A stretch of DNA of 64,000 nt from Tritrichomonas musculus. Lineage: Eukaryota; Parabasalia; Tritrichomonadida; Tritrichomonadidae. This document shows positions 20,915 through 32,163 of this stretch, piece after piece. Under the pieces are notes generated by a model. The model had not been told where the DNA came from. It did not search any database and saw only the letters and a program-made list of their open reading frames with translations. Position 1 is the stretch's first letter. Every line of letters starts with the position of its first letter. A program made the position numbers and the translations under genes. The stretch lies in NCBI GenBank assembly GCA_039105265.1, contig JAPFFF010000006.1, positions 2,232,001 through 2,296,000 of the forward strand. The letters run 5' to 3'.

Positions 20915-21673
20915 ATGTCCAAACGAGAACATAGAACCAAAAAAAAATTTAATATGACAAAAGAACAAGCCGAAGATATGTTCGTTCGTTTTTTTTTAAA
21001 TATGCCATCAGAATGTATATCGAATTTATCTGATTTTTCAATTCAACTTGAAAACGCTTTTTATTATTTTCTAGCTTTTCATATGAAAGATGTTAAAACA
21101 GATCTTAAATCTGACCTCTATTTAACTCTCACACAAAAGTTTTTTAATTTGATTCCACAGCTAAAGCAAATCCTTAATAGCAATGACAGCAATGATATTA
21201 TCAATAAAATTTGCAGTACACGCTCCAAACTGCGCGATCAAGCCATAGCTTGCGGTTGCATTTGCTATAATAGTGATCTTACGCATGTACTGGTTGTGCA
21301 TCATTCGGCTTTGAGAAAAATGTTCTCCTTTCCAAAAGGGAAAATGAGTGAAGGAGAATCATATATGCTAACAGCAGCTAGAGAAACTCTTGAAGAAACA
21401 GGAATTGATGTTAGCCCATATATTACTGATAAATATATGTTTACTTACTCTCGAAAAAAAAGGTCTGATGTAATTATGTTTCATGTGAAAAACGTTCCAA
21501 TGGATCTATCAAAGAAAATAGTATCACCATCACCACTTGAAATTGGTTTAGTAAGATGGGTACCAATTGAAAAAATAGGAAATGAAGGAAATGGTTATTA
21601 TCCTGATCCAGCTACTCAAGATTATCTCATTCCTCGTGTTAGGGAATTTGTTAAAGAACAAAAAAAGAAGTAA
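20915..21673 (+). CDS. DCP2: Dcp2-type mRNA-decapping Nudix hydrolase (252 aa)
   Basis: Catalyses removal of the m7GDP cap from mRNA in the cytoplasm. The N-terminal helical regulatory domain begins FVRFFLNMPSECISNLSDF and contains QLENAFYYFLAF, the usual Dcp2 box A region. The Nudix box (142-164, GKMSEGESYMLTAARETLEE then TGI) fits GX5EX7REUXEEXGU exactly. The preceding FPKG and the following strand FTYSRKKRSDVIMF are also typical, and a box B-like helix follows (DYLIPRVREFVKE). Length matches the conserved core of Dcp2; there is no long disordered C-terminal tail. TCATAA 12 bases upstream may be its initiator. Confidence 0.88.
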   Translation: MSKREHRTKKKFNMTKEQAEDMFVRFFLNMPSECISNLSDFSIQLENAFYYFLAFHMKDVKTDLKSDLYLTLTQKFFNLIPQLKQILNSNDSNDIINKICSTRSKLRDQAIACGCICYNSDLTHVLVVHHSALRKMFSFPKGKMSEGESYMLTAARETLEETGIDVSPYITDKYMFTYSRKKRSDVIMFHVKNVPMDLSKKIVSPSPLEIGLVRWVPIEKIGNEGNGYYPDPATQDYLIPRVREFVKEQKKK

Positions 21674-21937
21674 ATAGTAATGTAATTTGCACATTTAAAG
21701 TCTTATTATCATTACTTCATTTTTTCATTGCTTATAGGCAATGATTTTAAAAATAATTATGACTTAGGATCAATTTTAGATATTTTTAGCAAACAAATTG
21801 GATTAAGATAAATAAATTTTGTTGTTAGTATACTAGCAATATAATAACAACATCAAATTATTTAAATTGTTATCCCAGATTATTTTCAATAGAATAATTT
21901 ATGAAAAAGTTTAAAATATAACCATATTATATTAAAA

Positions 21938-23443
21938 ATGATTGTATTAACAAACGATAACACATATAAAGTTAAGGGATCGAAACCTTTAAACAAAATC
22001 ATCAAATCCCTTTCTAAAAAACGAGGTCTCCCTTCAGAAAAAAACAAAAAAAATCGGCATTCTTTAAAATTACTTTGCTTTCATCCTCCATCACCTACAT
22101 CGCTTCCTATCCTTATAGATCTTTTCAAAGAAGAGTTTAAAACAAAATCAGATTACTTTCTTCTTCTTTGCTACCACTTGGTTGCTCATGCTCCTTTAGC
22201 ATCTGCATTTCCTCAAATACCCGAACTTATTCAAACAATCGGAAAATTAATCACAACCTCTACAAAGAAGCCAAATAAACGTTTATTCTTATTTTTCCGC
22301 GTCCTATTTCATCTCTGTTTTTATTCACCAACTCAATATAATTATCTGATTGAAATTATTGAAAAAATCTTAACTCTTAACGTTGATGTCACCAAAGAAG
22401 CCTTTAAGCCATACGCTGATTTGATCATTGAATGCCTCTTTTTACTTGTTGATCTTCCCAATTTCGAAAATTCAGCTACTGATCTTTTGTCACGTCAAAA
22501 CGTTGTTAGCAGTCTATTAAATATCTTTAAAACTACAACTGAAACACGAAATAAATTAAGTATATTAAACTTTTTATCTAAGATCAGTTCTACATGCCGT
22601 AAAATAAAAATACAGCCCGATTTCTTTAATATTATAGATGTTAATGATCAATTAATTGATAGTGCCATACCATCAAATTTCTTAGTTTATAATCATGACA
22701 AATTTTTACCACATCTATCCGCACTTCTTCAAAAAAGTGTCGTTTCATCAACTCGAATCATTCAACTCCGATTAATTGAATTAGAAGGACCCAACGAATT
22801 ATTGTTAGATTCAGTTACACGTCATGTTACTCCAAAAGAATCAGCATTACTTCCACTTTTGCGCTTACTAGAAAAAAGTCCACGTGGTGCTGTTGATCCA
22901 AAGATTCTATCAACCTTGTTCCAAGTTTGCCAAGATAAAAATCCGACAGTTGCTGTTGTTTCATTTTTATGTATTTGCTTCATTTCCGATGAAATTGAGT
23001 GGATAAAGAAATATTTTGTTCAGATTATGCAGAAATTCACTTACACACCTCGTTCTTCAGTATCTAATATGATTTTGAAGTCATGGATTGCTGCTCTTGA
23101 TGACCCAGAAGGAAACAAAAATTTCATCATTCCACTTTTTGAAATTCTTTTAATGAAGTTTGGAAATTGTATAGATCAAATTATATATGATCAACTCTTG
23201 CAAAAAGTAATTCTCGCTCAATGCGCTGATGCATTTTTAAAAGTTTTCATAAATTGCTTGAATGATCTTCCACCATTTGAATCCGTTGTTTATATTTTAT
23301 ATGGAGCTTCGCAATTACGCGACTTTTCTAATCCGGATACAATTGAAAACTTCATGATAACTGCCAAGCAGTACATGAGTACCGGTGGACCTGGAATGCG
23401 ATCTTTTTATTCTATGACACTTGAAAATCCACAAATCCCATGA
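21938..23443 (+). CDS. ARM/HEAT-like helical repeat protein, unknown (501 aa)
   Basis: I do not recognise the family. The N-terminus is basic (KKRGLPSEKNKKNRHSLK). The rest is a succession of amphipathic helices, each about 35-45 residues per pair, such as YFLLLCYHLVAHAPL, RLFLFFRVLFHLCFY and AVVSFLCICFISDEIEW. This is consistent with an ARM/HEAT solenoid for protein-protein binding. There is no membrane segment or catalytic motif. The protein ends in TGGPGMRSFYSMTLENPQIP. The ATG at 21938 is the first in frame. It stands alone on the plus strand after DCP2. Confidence 0.6.
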   Translation: MIVLTNDNTYKVKGSKPLNKIIKSLSKKRGLPSEKNKKNRHSLKLLCFHPPSPTSLPILIDLFKEEFKTKSDYFLLLCYHLVAHAPLASAFPQIPELIQTIGKLITTSTKKPNKRLFLFFRVLFHLCFYSPTQYNYLIEIIEKILTLNVDVTKEAFKPYADLIIECLFLLVDLPNFENSATDLLSRQNVVSSLLNIFKTTTETRNKLSILNFLSKISSTCRKIKIQPDFFNIIDVNDQLIDSAIPSNFLVYNHDKFLPHLSALLQKSVVSSTRIIQLRLIELEGPNELLLDSVTRHVTPKESALLPLLRLLEKSPRGAVDPKILSTLFQVCQDKNPTVAVVSFLCICFISDEIEWIKKYFVQIMQKFTYTPRSSVSNMILKSWIAALDDPEGNKNFIIPLFEILLMKFGNCIDQIIYDQLLQKVILAQCADAFLKVFINCLNDLPPFESVVYILYGASQLRDFSNPDTIENFMITAKQYMSTGGPGMRSFYSMTLENPQIP

Positions 23444-24105
23444 AGAGAAATAAAAAATAAATAAATATTATGTAACAAATTACATATTTCAATTTATTTC
23501 TTTTTTACAACAAATTTTAAAATCCGATTTTTCATTAAAATTAGTAAATATATATAAATAAACATGTAAATTCGCAAGAAAAAAGCATTTTCGCAAACTT
23601 TTTATCTTTTCATTTTCGCAAATTTCAATTTGAAATTTTCATTTTTACGATTTTATTTAGTGTTGTCATTGGGACAGACAAAATGAGTTTTACATTTAGA
23701 TTTTCCATAGCAATATCTTATTGAAAAAATATCTGATATTAATTTTATTTTATATATATATGATTGTTTTGCATCTTCCTTCAATGAGTTTTATAGAATG
23801 TGCCATTAAATAAACATGCTATGATATAATTTTGACATATTTTTTAAATTAATGAAAAAAATTATTTGTTTAAAATGAATATTATAACTTTACTAAGATA
23901 AAAAGCTTGATTTGAGTTTTTTGGTTAATATTTCTTGCGAATTTACATGCCTAATATAAATGCCATATTTATATTTAGTGAACAAAAAAGTCTCGACAGT
24001 TTTTGTAAATTCAATTAAAATTATATAAAAGTAATTCAAAAAAAATACCATTATTATCAATTTTTGATAAGAAGAAAGATTAAAAATTGAATCAAATAGA
24101 TTATA
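23444..24105. other. intergenic, no gene seen
   Basis: AT-rich with short direct repeats of TTTTCGCAAA near 23575-23640. Nothing else was recognised. Confidence 0.45.
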
Positions 24106-24111
24106 TCATTA
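24106..24111 (+). promoter_or_regulatory. initiator-like motif TCATTA abutting the ATG
   Basis: Matches the trichomonad Inr consensus TCAYTW and ends directly before the ATG at 24112. If used, the 5' UTR would be about four bases, which is within the range known for this lineage. Confidence 0.5.
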
Positions 24112-24732
24112 ATGGAGAAGGCAAGAAGTGGAGATATCATTTATCCATTTCCTAGTCGACCTGCCAAAAGGAAATTTTCAAAGGCCCAGCCTAGCCTTTC
24201 AAGAGAAAAAGCTTTAATGTTGAAAATAGTTCAACCTTACATAGACCACCTTATAAAAAATGGAATTCCAGAAGATTGTTCAAAACCTTTTTCAAAATTG
24301 CTGAAAGATTTCTCAAAAAAAAAAGTGAAGCCAAAATGTTCACCAGATTACGGTCTTATGAATAAAGACGATTACTATATTTTATTCCTTGATTTATTTG
24401 CAAAAGCGGGGAAAATGGAATCAATGAAGACTCGCTTTATTAGCCGTGCAAAATATAAATACAAAGACATCATTTTGACATACTTTGCATTAGATTTTCC
24501 TGAAAGAATGCGAGAAATAGCAAATGATCATTTTTCTACTTTTCAATTCCGTTTAAAGCTACATTGCAAAGAAGAGATTGCAAAAAAATGGAATGAGTAT
24601 GTTAATGAAATACAAAAACTTAAGAAGAAAGATTCATCCATTGAGATCCTATGCGACGAAAAGATTGAAGAAAATATCGACTCTGATTTCAGTTTTAACG
24701 ACCTTATGGAACTCTCATTCGACTTTAATTAA
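24112..24732 (+). CDS. hypothetical basic helical protein (206 aa)
   Basis: Not recognised. The first 60 residues are Lys/Pro/Ser-rich (FPSRPAKRKFSKAQPSLSRE). A helical middle contains MNKDDYYILFLDLFAKAGKM and YFALDFPERMREIANDHFS. The C-terminal part has a charged helix followed by an acidic end (DEKIEENIDSDFSFNDLMEL). No signal peptide or membrane segment is present. An Inr-like TCATTA directly before the ATG supports the start. Confidence 0.55.
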   Translation: MEKARSGDIIYPFPSRPAKRKFSKAQPSLSREKALMLKIVQPYIDHLIKNGIPEDCSKPFSKLLKDFSKKKVKPKCSPDYGLMNKDDYYILFLDLFAKAGKMESMKTRFISRAKYKYKDIILTYFALDFPERMREIANDHFSTFQFRLKLHCKEEIAKKWNEYVNEIQKLKKKDSSIEILCDEKIEENIDSDFSFNDLMELSFDFN

Positions 24733-25030
24733 GGCTTACTGATGATAATTGCGAGCTTTATTAAACGAGATCGCAAAATAGAGTCATCAGAACCTTTATT
24801 ACATATCTGCTCTTTTGGTTAGCTGGTTGCTAATCAGAAAAGATACTAATAAACGCTTATCCTTTATATTTCAATATTATTTACAAAATTTTGGACAATT
24901 ATAATTGTAGAAATAAGGAATATTGAATATTGAATTTTAAATGTACATTTACGTTTTTTCCCAATTTTTCAAAAGTTAATATCATCTTTTGTTAACGTAT
25001 TTATATTTAATTTTATAATTTCTAAATTTA

Positions 25031-25882
25031 ATGTCTATAAAGAAGCCTCCTGTTATTTGCCCCTATTTAGAAATTATGGAGCAACACAAGCAGTACCAGC
25101 AACATGCTAAGCGTATCTCTTCAGCACGATCTTGCGTTGATAGTAGAAATCCAAAAACACCTCGACAATTTTCTTATTATCTTAAGAAATACAAAGATAC
25201 AGATCAGAGAACACGTCTTAAGAAACCACGCCAAATCAATTCTCCTCGCGGAACCAAAAAAAAGTCCACAGAAACTGATAACTGGATGACTCAATTAAAT
25301 GATGTAGTTTTACCAAAAAACAGAGGGGCCATTGTTTCTCCATCAGCTGTGCTTCTCTTTCCTTCACCGGTTGTACCAAATTCCAGAACTCCTGAAACAC
25401 TAAGGCAAATTATTGACGATTCAGGATTAAAAGTTTTAGATGAATCACCTCTTTCAGCTCGTGATTCTTATTATGCAAAAGATATCCAGTCGTTAATGAT
25501 TAAACCTCCTGGACCTGCTTTCAATGTTAAGCCATCTCCTAGGCCTCGATCAATGAGGAAAACAGATACAGAAGAATTAAACGTTTCTCGACCTACTATA
25601 GCGCAGTCTGAAAAACAGCAAAGACCCACTTTCCAAGTTGAGCAGAAACTTGAAGAAGAAGATGAAGAAACAAAGAAGAAATTAGAAGAACAAAAGAAAA
25701 AGTTTGATGAAATAAATCTTGATGATTATAATTTAGATAAATTTAATGTAAGCCTTGAAAAAGACAAATTAAACAAATCTGATGATTTATTAGACGATAT
25801 TAGCAATTTATTAGATAATGATAATCTCAATTCGAACTCTGCTGAAAATAAACAAGAGTATGAGACTGATGATTTATCATGA
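25031..25882 (+). CDS. hypothetical disordered protein with coiled coil (283 aa)
   Basis: Not recognised. The N-terminal 80 residues are rich in Arg, Lys, Ser and Pro (RSCVDSRNPKTPRQFSYYLK, INSPRGTKKK). They resemble cytoskeleton-associated linkers, though this is only compositional. The middle is Pro/Ser-rich (PRPRSMRK). A charged coiled coil lies at about 205-235 (EEEDEETKKKLEEQKKKFDE), followed by an Asp/Asn/Leu-rich acidic end. No membrane segment is present. Ser-Pro and Thr-Pro sites suggest phosphorylation (inference). Confidence 0.55.
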   Translation: MSIKKPPVICPYLEIMEQHKQYQQHAKRISSARSCVDSRNPKTPRQFSYYLKKYKDTDQRTRLKKPRQINSPRGTKKKSTETDNWMTQLNDVVLPKNRGAIVSPSAVLLFPSPVVPNSRTPETLRQIIDDSGLKVLDESPLSARDSYYAKDIQSLMIKPPGPAFNVKPSPRPRSMRKTDTEELNVSRPTIAQSEKQQRPTFQVEQKLEEEDEETKKKLEEQKKKFDEINLDDYNLDKFNVSLEKDKLNKSDDLLDDISNLLDNDNLNSNSAENKQEYETDDLS

Positions 25883-26098
25883 AAAATAAGAAGTGGTATC
25901 ATGAAAATATCATTATATATTTTGTAATTATAGAATCTAAATTATTGATTATTCTTTACGAAATCAATAAATTTACATTTATTAAATCATTGTTATGTAT
26001 AAAAAAAAAGCAAATTAAGTAGTTCTGATTTGTTTGTTTGTTTGTTCTTCAAAAGCGTTCCAATATAATAACTAATTTAACAATTAAATTATCGTTTC

Positions 26099-26806
26099 TT
26101 TAAACTGGTTCTCAACGGTTGTACAAGTATTTGAGAGGAATTCAAATTTCGTATTTGAAATTTCGTTAATATCTAAATTTATAATGAATATTTATTTTAT
26201 ATACTTTCATAATTAACAATATAATGTTTGATTAGTTATAATGATTAAATAAGTTATTTAAAATATTGTTAAATTGTGCATTTAATTGCTTTTTTAAATT
26301 TTCTTCAGAAATGAATAAACTTCTATACAATTTTTGAATGTAGATAAATATAAATTCATGGAAAGAAAATTTTACATCATTCAAATTTTCAAAAGAAAAA
26401 ATTATAATTGAATTCAAATCATTTTTATTTAGTATTCCTTAGAGAAAGCTAATCAGAATCTCGTGTATCATTAGTAAAAATGTTCCAACGCAACAAATAG
26501 ATGCAAATTACATGGCACTTTGGAGTAACTCAGAACGTTCCCATGATTAATGATAATCAAATTTCAAATAAATATAGGCTCATTACCAAACTATATAGCA
26601 ATTCAGCAATACTAGCTTACAAACTGTCATACATTTCCATTTCTTTTATTATATAAATCAAATCTAATCATAAATTCCTTTTTTTTATTCTTTTTTATTT
26701 AAATATGAAAAAACGGTTGTACAACCTAATTGAATTTTGAAAGTAGATAAATGTAAACTTTTGAATATCTCTCAATTAGTTGTACAACCGCTGAGAAGCA
26801 GTTTAA
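26099..26806. mobile_element. MITE-like element with inverted repeats of about 50 bp
   Basis: The left end (TTTAAACTGGTTCTCAACGG then TTGTACAA) is mirrored at the right end as TTGTACAACCGCTGAGAAGC then AGTTTAA. Similarity continues inward through TTGAGAG. A third copy of CGGTTGTACAA lies inside at about 26712. No transposase is encoded; the one open frame inside (26232-26417) is AT-rich low complexity. The palindromic TTAA at each end could be a target duplication. It is a non-autonomous DNA transposon of unassigned superfamily. Confidence 0.65.
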
Positions 26807-27046
26807 GTCCAAATTTATAATTACTTTCAATATCTTTTTTCATCATTTTTTTTTTTTTATATATAACTATTTATAGGTATATAAAAAAATTATTAATTTC
26901 TTGTATATATCCCATAATAATAAATTTTAAAAGGGTATAAACACATATTTTTTTTTTTTTTTTTTTTTTTTTTTGAACTTTTTAAATGCATAGGGTTCAA
27001 TTCATACAATTGCGGAAGCTTTTCCATTTAAAAAGTTAGTTTTTTC

Positions 27047-28129
27047 AAGAGGAGGGTGAACCAAAAAAAAATATTGAAAAAGTTTATTTTAAAAATAATG
27101 ATATCTTCTTAAATAAAGAATAATACCTTTATTTTCTTAATTATTAAATTGTATTTAATTGTATTATAAATATAGTATTTATTTAAATTTCTTAAATAAG
27201 ATATTTTTTAAAATCATTAAAATTATAATATTTTGAATGATGATAAAACGTCAACAATCATCAATTATTATATGAAATGTATTTGTTTATGGCTTCTTTA
27301 TACGATTCTGAAAACATTTTTATATTTTTTCTAACCATTTAGGAAAAAATATGATTTTTGTTATAAAAATTCAAAATAATTAGAATTTTTGATCCGAAAA
27401 TCACAAATAAAGCATATATTTAGCAACTAAATTAAAATATGAAACCATATTATACAATTCTCAATAAAAAAATAAACTTATATTTTATTTTATCAAAGTT
27501 TTTTTAATTGTTTTTATTTTTGAGATTTTATTTACAGATATCTAAATAAATTCAAAATATATTTTGATTTTTATTCATAAATTATTGTTTTATAATAGTT
27601 ATGAATTTAATATAATTGATATAAGCTATTTTGTGATTTTGGAAAATATTTTCATTGTGATATACTAATTTTATGTAAATCAAATTTATATATAATACAA
27701 GCATATATAAATAATTATATATTAAAATAATTATAAATTTCTTTCAATAAATGTTGGGATATTTATTATTTTCAACAAATATTTGATATAATAAATTTTG
27801 AGAATAGTTTATATCAATTTAGAAATATAAAAAATATTTCAATACTACAAATTGAGAAAAAACACGATTTCAATACTTTTAATTGAGAGAAAACACGATT
27901 TCAATACTTATAAATTGAGAAAAAACACGATTTCAATACTTTTGATTGAGAGAAAACACGATTTCAATACTAAAATTTGAAATGGGATTTTCTGATTTGA
28001 ATGAAAACTCCAAAACGTATAGAAGGATTTAATTGCTGAGTATGCAATTTTATCACACATATGAATATGTTTAAACTCTCCTAATTTGGAAACCAACTAA
28101 CGAGCAGATCTATGGTTCACCCTCCTCTT
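27047..28129. mobile_element. non-autonomous element with AAGAGGAGGGTGAACC termini
   Basis: The termini AAGAGGAGGGTGAACCA (27047-27063) and TGGTTCACCCTCCTCTT (28113-28129) are exact inverted repeats. They enclose about 1.05 kb of extremely AT-rich DNA with no coding capacity. A tandem repeat of 31-bp units lies in the right half. Flanking TTTTTC on both sides may be the target duplication. Superfamily unassigned. Confidence 0.65.
27837..27985. repeat. 31-bp tandem repeat, about 4.5 copies
   Basis: Units begin TTTCAATACT, contain AATTGAGA and end AAAACACGA; two alternating variants (AAAAAACACGA and GAGAAAACACGA) suggest a two-unit duplication. The array sits in the right half of the 27047-28129 element. 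Confidence 0.75.
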
Positions 28130-28147
28130 TTTTTCTTAAAATATTTT

Positions 28148-30165
28148 TATGCTCTTTTTAGCCTTCAAAACTTTTATTCTAACAAATAACTCATTTATCA
28201 AAGCAGGACTTACTTTAATATCGCAAAAAGAAACTTTTTCCTTATTGTCTGCTCAATGGTACTAAAGATATTTCCAGAATTAAAATAGTATTACCAGATC
28301 TTAAAATATCAGCATCAAACATCAATGGAAATTGTCTAACGCTATTTTTGAAACCTCTTGAAGTAAAAAAATTAAAACATTTACCAAATATTGTTATATA
28401 AGCCAAAACTCCTAAAAAGTTGCATTTTCAACAATGAATAAGAATGAAACTTATCTTATATATGCAGATTCCAGCTTTAAGGCTCCCAAATATTCAAAAG
28501 TAATATGAAGTTCAGGATCTTTTTATTTCATTTCAACAAACCAGCCAACTAAGATTGAAAACGATCCCAGTGTACTTTCAATTAAAAAAGCTCCACGTAT
28601 TCGAACGATGAATCGCTGGACTACAGGATATCTACAATCAGGAGATCCAAATTTTAAAAAATGGTTTTTACACCTCCAATCGCAAATATAATGACAGAGG
28701 TCTTAATGGTTCCAATGTAATAATCACCCTAATTGACTCGGGTGTATTAATTAACAATTGTTTTTTCAATGATCCTAATTATCCAAAAGTGACATTCAAT
28801 ACAACCGATGTAAACCATAGAAAAATTGTACGTTATGACATATTCACCAATAATTATTTTTTTAAGTCAGTTCGTCATGGAACTCATTATGACATTATTC
28901 CGTTGAGCTCAACGGACACAATTCCATTGAATTTATATAACGGCCATGCTCCTGGCGCCAAAATTTATGTTGGCGACATTGGAATTGATGAAGAAGAATC
29001 CATTGGTGTATCCTTTACATTCAATATTTTCGAACAATCGAAAATTCTTAATTCGCCAATCATATCTTGCAGCTGGGGCGATCCTGACACGACTCCAGAA
29101 TTGACGCACGTGATTGATTATTTGTCCTATGAGAATCCGTCACAATTATTTGTTTTTGCTGGAAATGCATTTTTAGTAGTTTCATCTCCAAACTTTTTTT
29201 CAGCAATGAAAAGGCATGAAAATTCTTATCTCGAAAACATCGAATTGATTAATTATAATGAGGGCATAAATGAGAGTGAGTATCAAAGCATAGCTGTTGT
29301 TATAAATGGAAATTACGATTACTTTTCGTTCAAAAAAATTTTCGATTTAATTTTGCTTAATAAAGCGAAAGTTGCCATTGTTTTTGATTCTTCTTCAGTA
29401 GTCCTGATGGCATGTATATAATTAATGTTAATTCACAAAATAAATCTTTCTTTGATGATCATTCTAGAATATATATTGCGATTGAAATCCCTGAAAAAGT
29501 TAAAAAAAGAGGAAAGTGGCATTGATAAGTTACATTGTTAATCAGAAATCACTGAAATATTTGAGAATAAAGCGGTTAGGTATTCAATGACAAATGGAGA
29601 ATTTTGGTTCACTCATTTCGATCTGTCGAATTACAAAAAAATGCAAAAAGATGAGTTGGAAAAAATAACTTTTTCAATACAAGTAAAAAGTGACAATTAT
29701 GTTTACAGCAATGGATTTGTTAGATACTTCTTTAATGATAATAATAAAATGCCTCTTTCAATGCCAACTAGTTTCATTCAGATGAAAAATGATGTTGATT
29801 CTAAGTTGGAATTTCCTTTGTCGGATATGATTGAAATGGAGGACGTTTATTTAACCGTTTTTATCTCTTTCAGCTTTATTTGGACTGTTAAAGAATCGAC
29901 ATTTTCAACGAAAAATAGGAGTCCAAATAAGATTAGTATTGATGATGATTTTAATGATGAATCATCAAAATTCAAGCAAACAAAATCTTTCAGAATTTTG
30001 ATGCTAACTTTGATGATTTCTTGTGGTGTTGCTATTGTCTCCATTCTTTTGTTCTTGACATTGAAAATTGTTATAAATAGAATACATAGAAAAAATAATT
30101 ATCAACAATATACTGACAGTGTTCCAAATAATCATATGAAAGTAACTTTAGCAGATAACATATGA
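28148..30165 (+). pseudogene. subtilisin-like (S8) membrane protein, decayed
   Basis: Segments of a trichomonad subtilisin-like protein are readable. The catalytic Asp region is IITLIDSGV at about 28725. The His region is RHGTHYDIIP at about 28875. Next come IISCSWGDPDTTPE and FVFAGNAF at about 29060-29170. A juxtamembrane segment and a transmembrane helix (MISCGVAIVSILLFLTLKIV) with a basic tail end at 30165. The expected GTS serine motif is not found. Several stops and frame changes occur between about 28280 and 28720 and again between 29420 and 29587. As a host gene it appears dead. A second, shorter copy of its 3' end lies at 46736-46908. Confidence 0.7.
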
Positions 30166-31510
30166 ATATAAAATTTGTGAATATCTATTCTGTTTTAAAT
30201 ATCCAGTGTACGATATTGAGATTTTTAAGTTGAATTTAAAGGTTTACATATTTTATATATAAATATGATATTAAGTATATATATATACTATAATATTTAC
30301 AAAATAATTTAAAAACATAAAGATAAAAGAATGTTGATTTTTTCTGAGATCTTATAGAATATTTTGAATTTAACCATAGAATGAATTTTGAAGAAATTAA
30401 AGAAATAAAATTTCGGGAAAAAGTGGCCGTCTTAAAGAAATAGTTGGCGTCACTTAACTTTTTAATTCAATTTTTGTTTAATATTCTCAATTTTTTCATT
30501 ACACATCAGAATATTTTTCTGATAAAAATATAATTACGAGATTTTATACCAAAATAATAGTTTTGAAATTTTATATCTTTTTCAATTATTTATTTTAAAA
30601 ATGAAGGATTAAGTTATGTGACATCCACTTTGTCATACTTCTTCAAAAAATTGACCTTTAAATCCTCATTGTTGATATCTTAAGTATTCTGTTTGAGCAA
30701 AGAATGAGAATGATAAACAAAGAATGAGAGTGATGAACAAAGAATGGCAAGGATGATCAATTAATAAGAGCATTGAGTAAGGAATTAGAATTGTGATGTT
30801 TAATATAAGATCTGAGTGAACACCACTACAAGATTTTCTGAGTTTTTAAAATCTTTTCTTATTTGCTTAATGTTGATATCTGCTCTATCTTCACTTAATG
30901 GAATTGCATCTGTGGTAGATAGCCCTTCAGTTTCTTTTATCAGTCGTGACACCAACTTTTTGTTTAGGATTTTATTGAAGTTTTAATATATATATATACT
31001 GGAATATCCAATTTAGTTATTGGTAAGTATTGCTTTTCTTTTTGTTTTATTTCCTCTTTCAGTACACCGATTTGCTCTTCTGTTAGTACTTTTGGTTCCT
31101 TTGTTGTACAACAAAGTATTGTTTTTCTTTTTGTTAAATGAAAAAAAATTCTATGAAACATTTAGAAGAATTAATCAAAGGACCAACATTTTCTTTTGTT
31201 ATGTCAAATAAATATGCTAAATATATTCTAATAGAGGATTGCTGAATTATAACAAACAATTCTAGTACTTCAGGATAATAAAAAATTTGCTGCACTTTAC
31301 ATTTTGGATTCAAATTCTTTAAGCTTCTTTTATATGTCTTAACTGTACACCAGTAGTATATAGGAGTCGGTTTCCGTAAGCCCCACATAAAAAAACATTA
31401 AATAATATTTTTTCAACTTCTCTATGAGCACCTAATACCACCTTGAAAATCTCGTACCTGCCACCTCCACCTTACTCAACTTTGATGATTTCATTATCTG
31501 GATGGTCAGC
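30166..31510. other. gene-poor region with a 20-bp triple repeat
   Basis: AT-rich. Three tandem copies of a 20-base unit with ACAAAGAATGAGA lie at 30695-30754. Minus-strand text near 30990-31110 (EPKVLTEEQIGVLKEEIKQK) is protein-like but lacks a usable gene structure. It may belong to the decayed gene at 31511-31895. Confidence 0.4.
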
Positions 31511-31895
31511 TTATTCAACACCTCTCTCAAACAAAGCAGATGTAATGATAATTTCTTGGGAAGTTGCTCTAACAGGTTCTGTTTGAGTCGAAAATCGAAC
31601 AGTTTGATCATCTAGGCTAGTGAGTTCTGGTGAGAAAGTAAATTGAGTAGTTGAACTTTTATTTGAATCACATTCGATATAATAGTAGTTTTTTTCAATC
31701 CATCTACAAGAGGCAGCGCAACAAATGCTCTGATCGCAACTCTTATCCGATGTTGAAGTAGATGCTGATTTCGATTTCAAATGGAAACGCTGGGCAGAAG
31801 TAGATTGTCCCGCTATAAAAAATGAATTAGGAACAACAAGAACACACACAATAGCAGATGATTAAGTTATCAAAATAATTGTAACCATATTTTTT
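31511..31895 (-). pseudogene. decayed secreted-protein gene fragment
   Basis: From an ATG at about 31891 the minus strand reads MVTIILIT, an in-frame stop, then AIVCVLVVPNSFFIAGQS, which together look like a signal peptide. A Cys-containing segment follows (CDQSICCAASCRWIEKNYYY). The frame ends at 31511 and only scattered protein-like text follows to the left. The family was not recognised. It lies about 150 bp from the left end of the palindromic element. Confidence 0.4.
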
Positions 31896-32049
31896 TATTA
31901 AAAAGCTATATCTCTTTCTATTTAAAGTGTACACTTTAAATATAAATCCCCAAGGAGGCCATTATTTCACACAAAAGGTTTCCTTCTAAAGAAAAACTGC
32001 ATCTCGCAGTCATTCTTTCTTAATATCGTTATTTTATCTAAGTAGAAAT

Positions 32050-32091
32050 ACTAAGGAGGGTTTCGCACTACGTGCTCCACCCATCCTTAGT
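32050..32091. repeat. terminal hairpin, left end
   Basis: Nested stems: ACTAAGGA pairs with TCCTTAGT, GGGT with ACCC, and GCAC with GTGC around a TAC loop; small internal bulges (TTC / TCC, and a single A) separate the stems. Such compact hairpins at element ends recall replication origins or protelomere-like ends of small replicons (inference). Confidence 0.75.
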
Positions 32092-32163
32092 AAGTGGATA
32101 CACCCTTTCGGACCATTTATGATAGCCAAACTCCTACCGAACTAACTTTTTAGCTAACTACAA

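Noticed and set aside
27908-28096. 62-codon minus-strand frame in the AAGAGGAGGG-ended element
   Set aside because: Generated largely by the 31-bp tandem repeat and AT-rich DNA.
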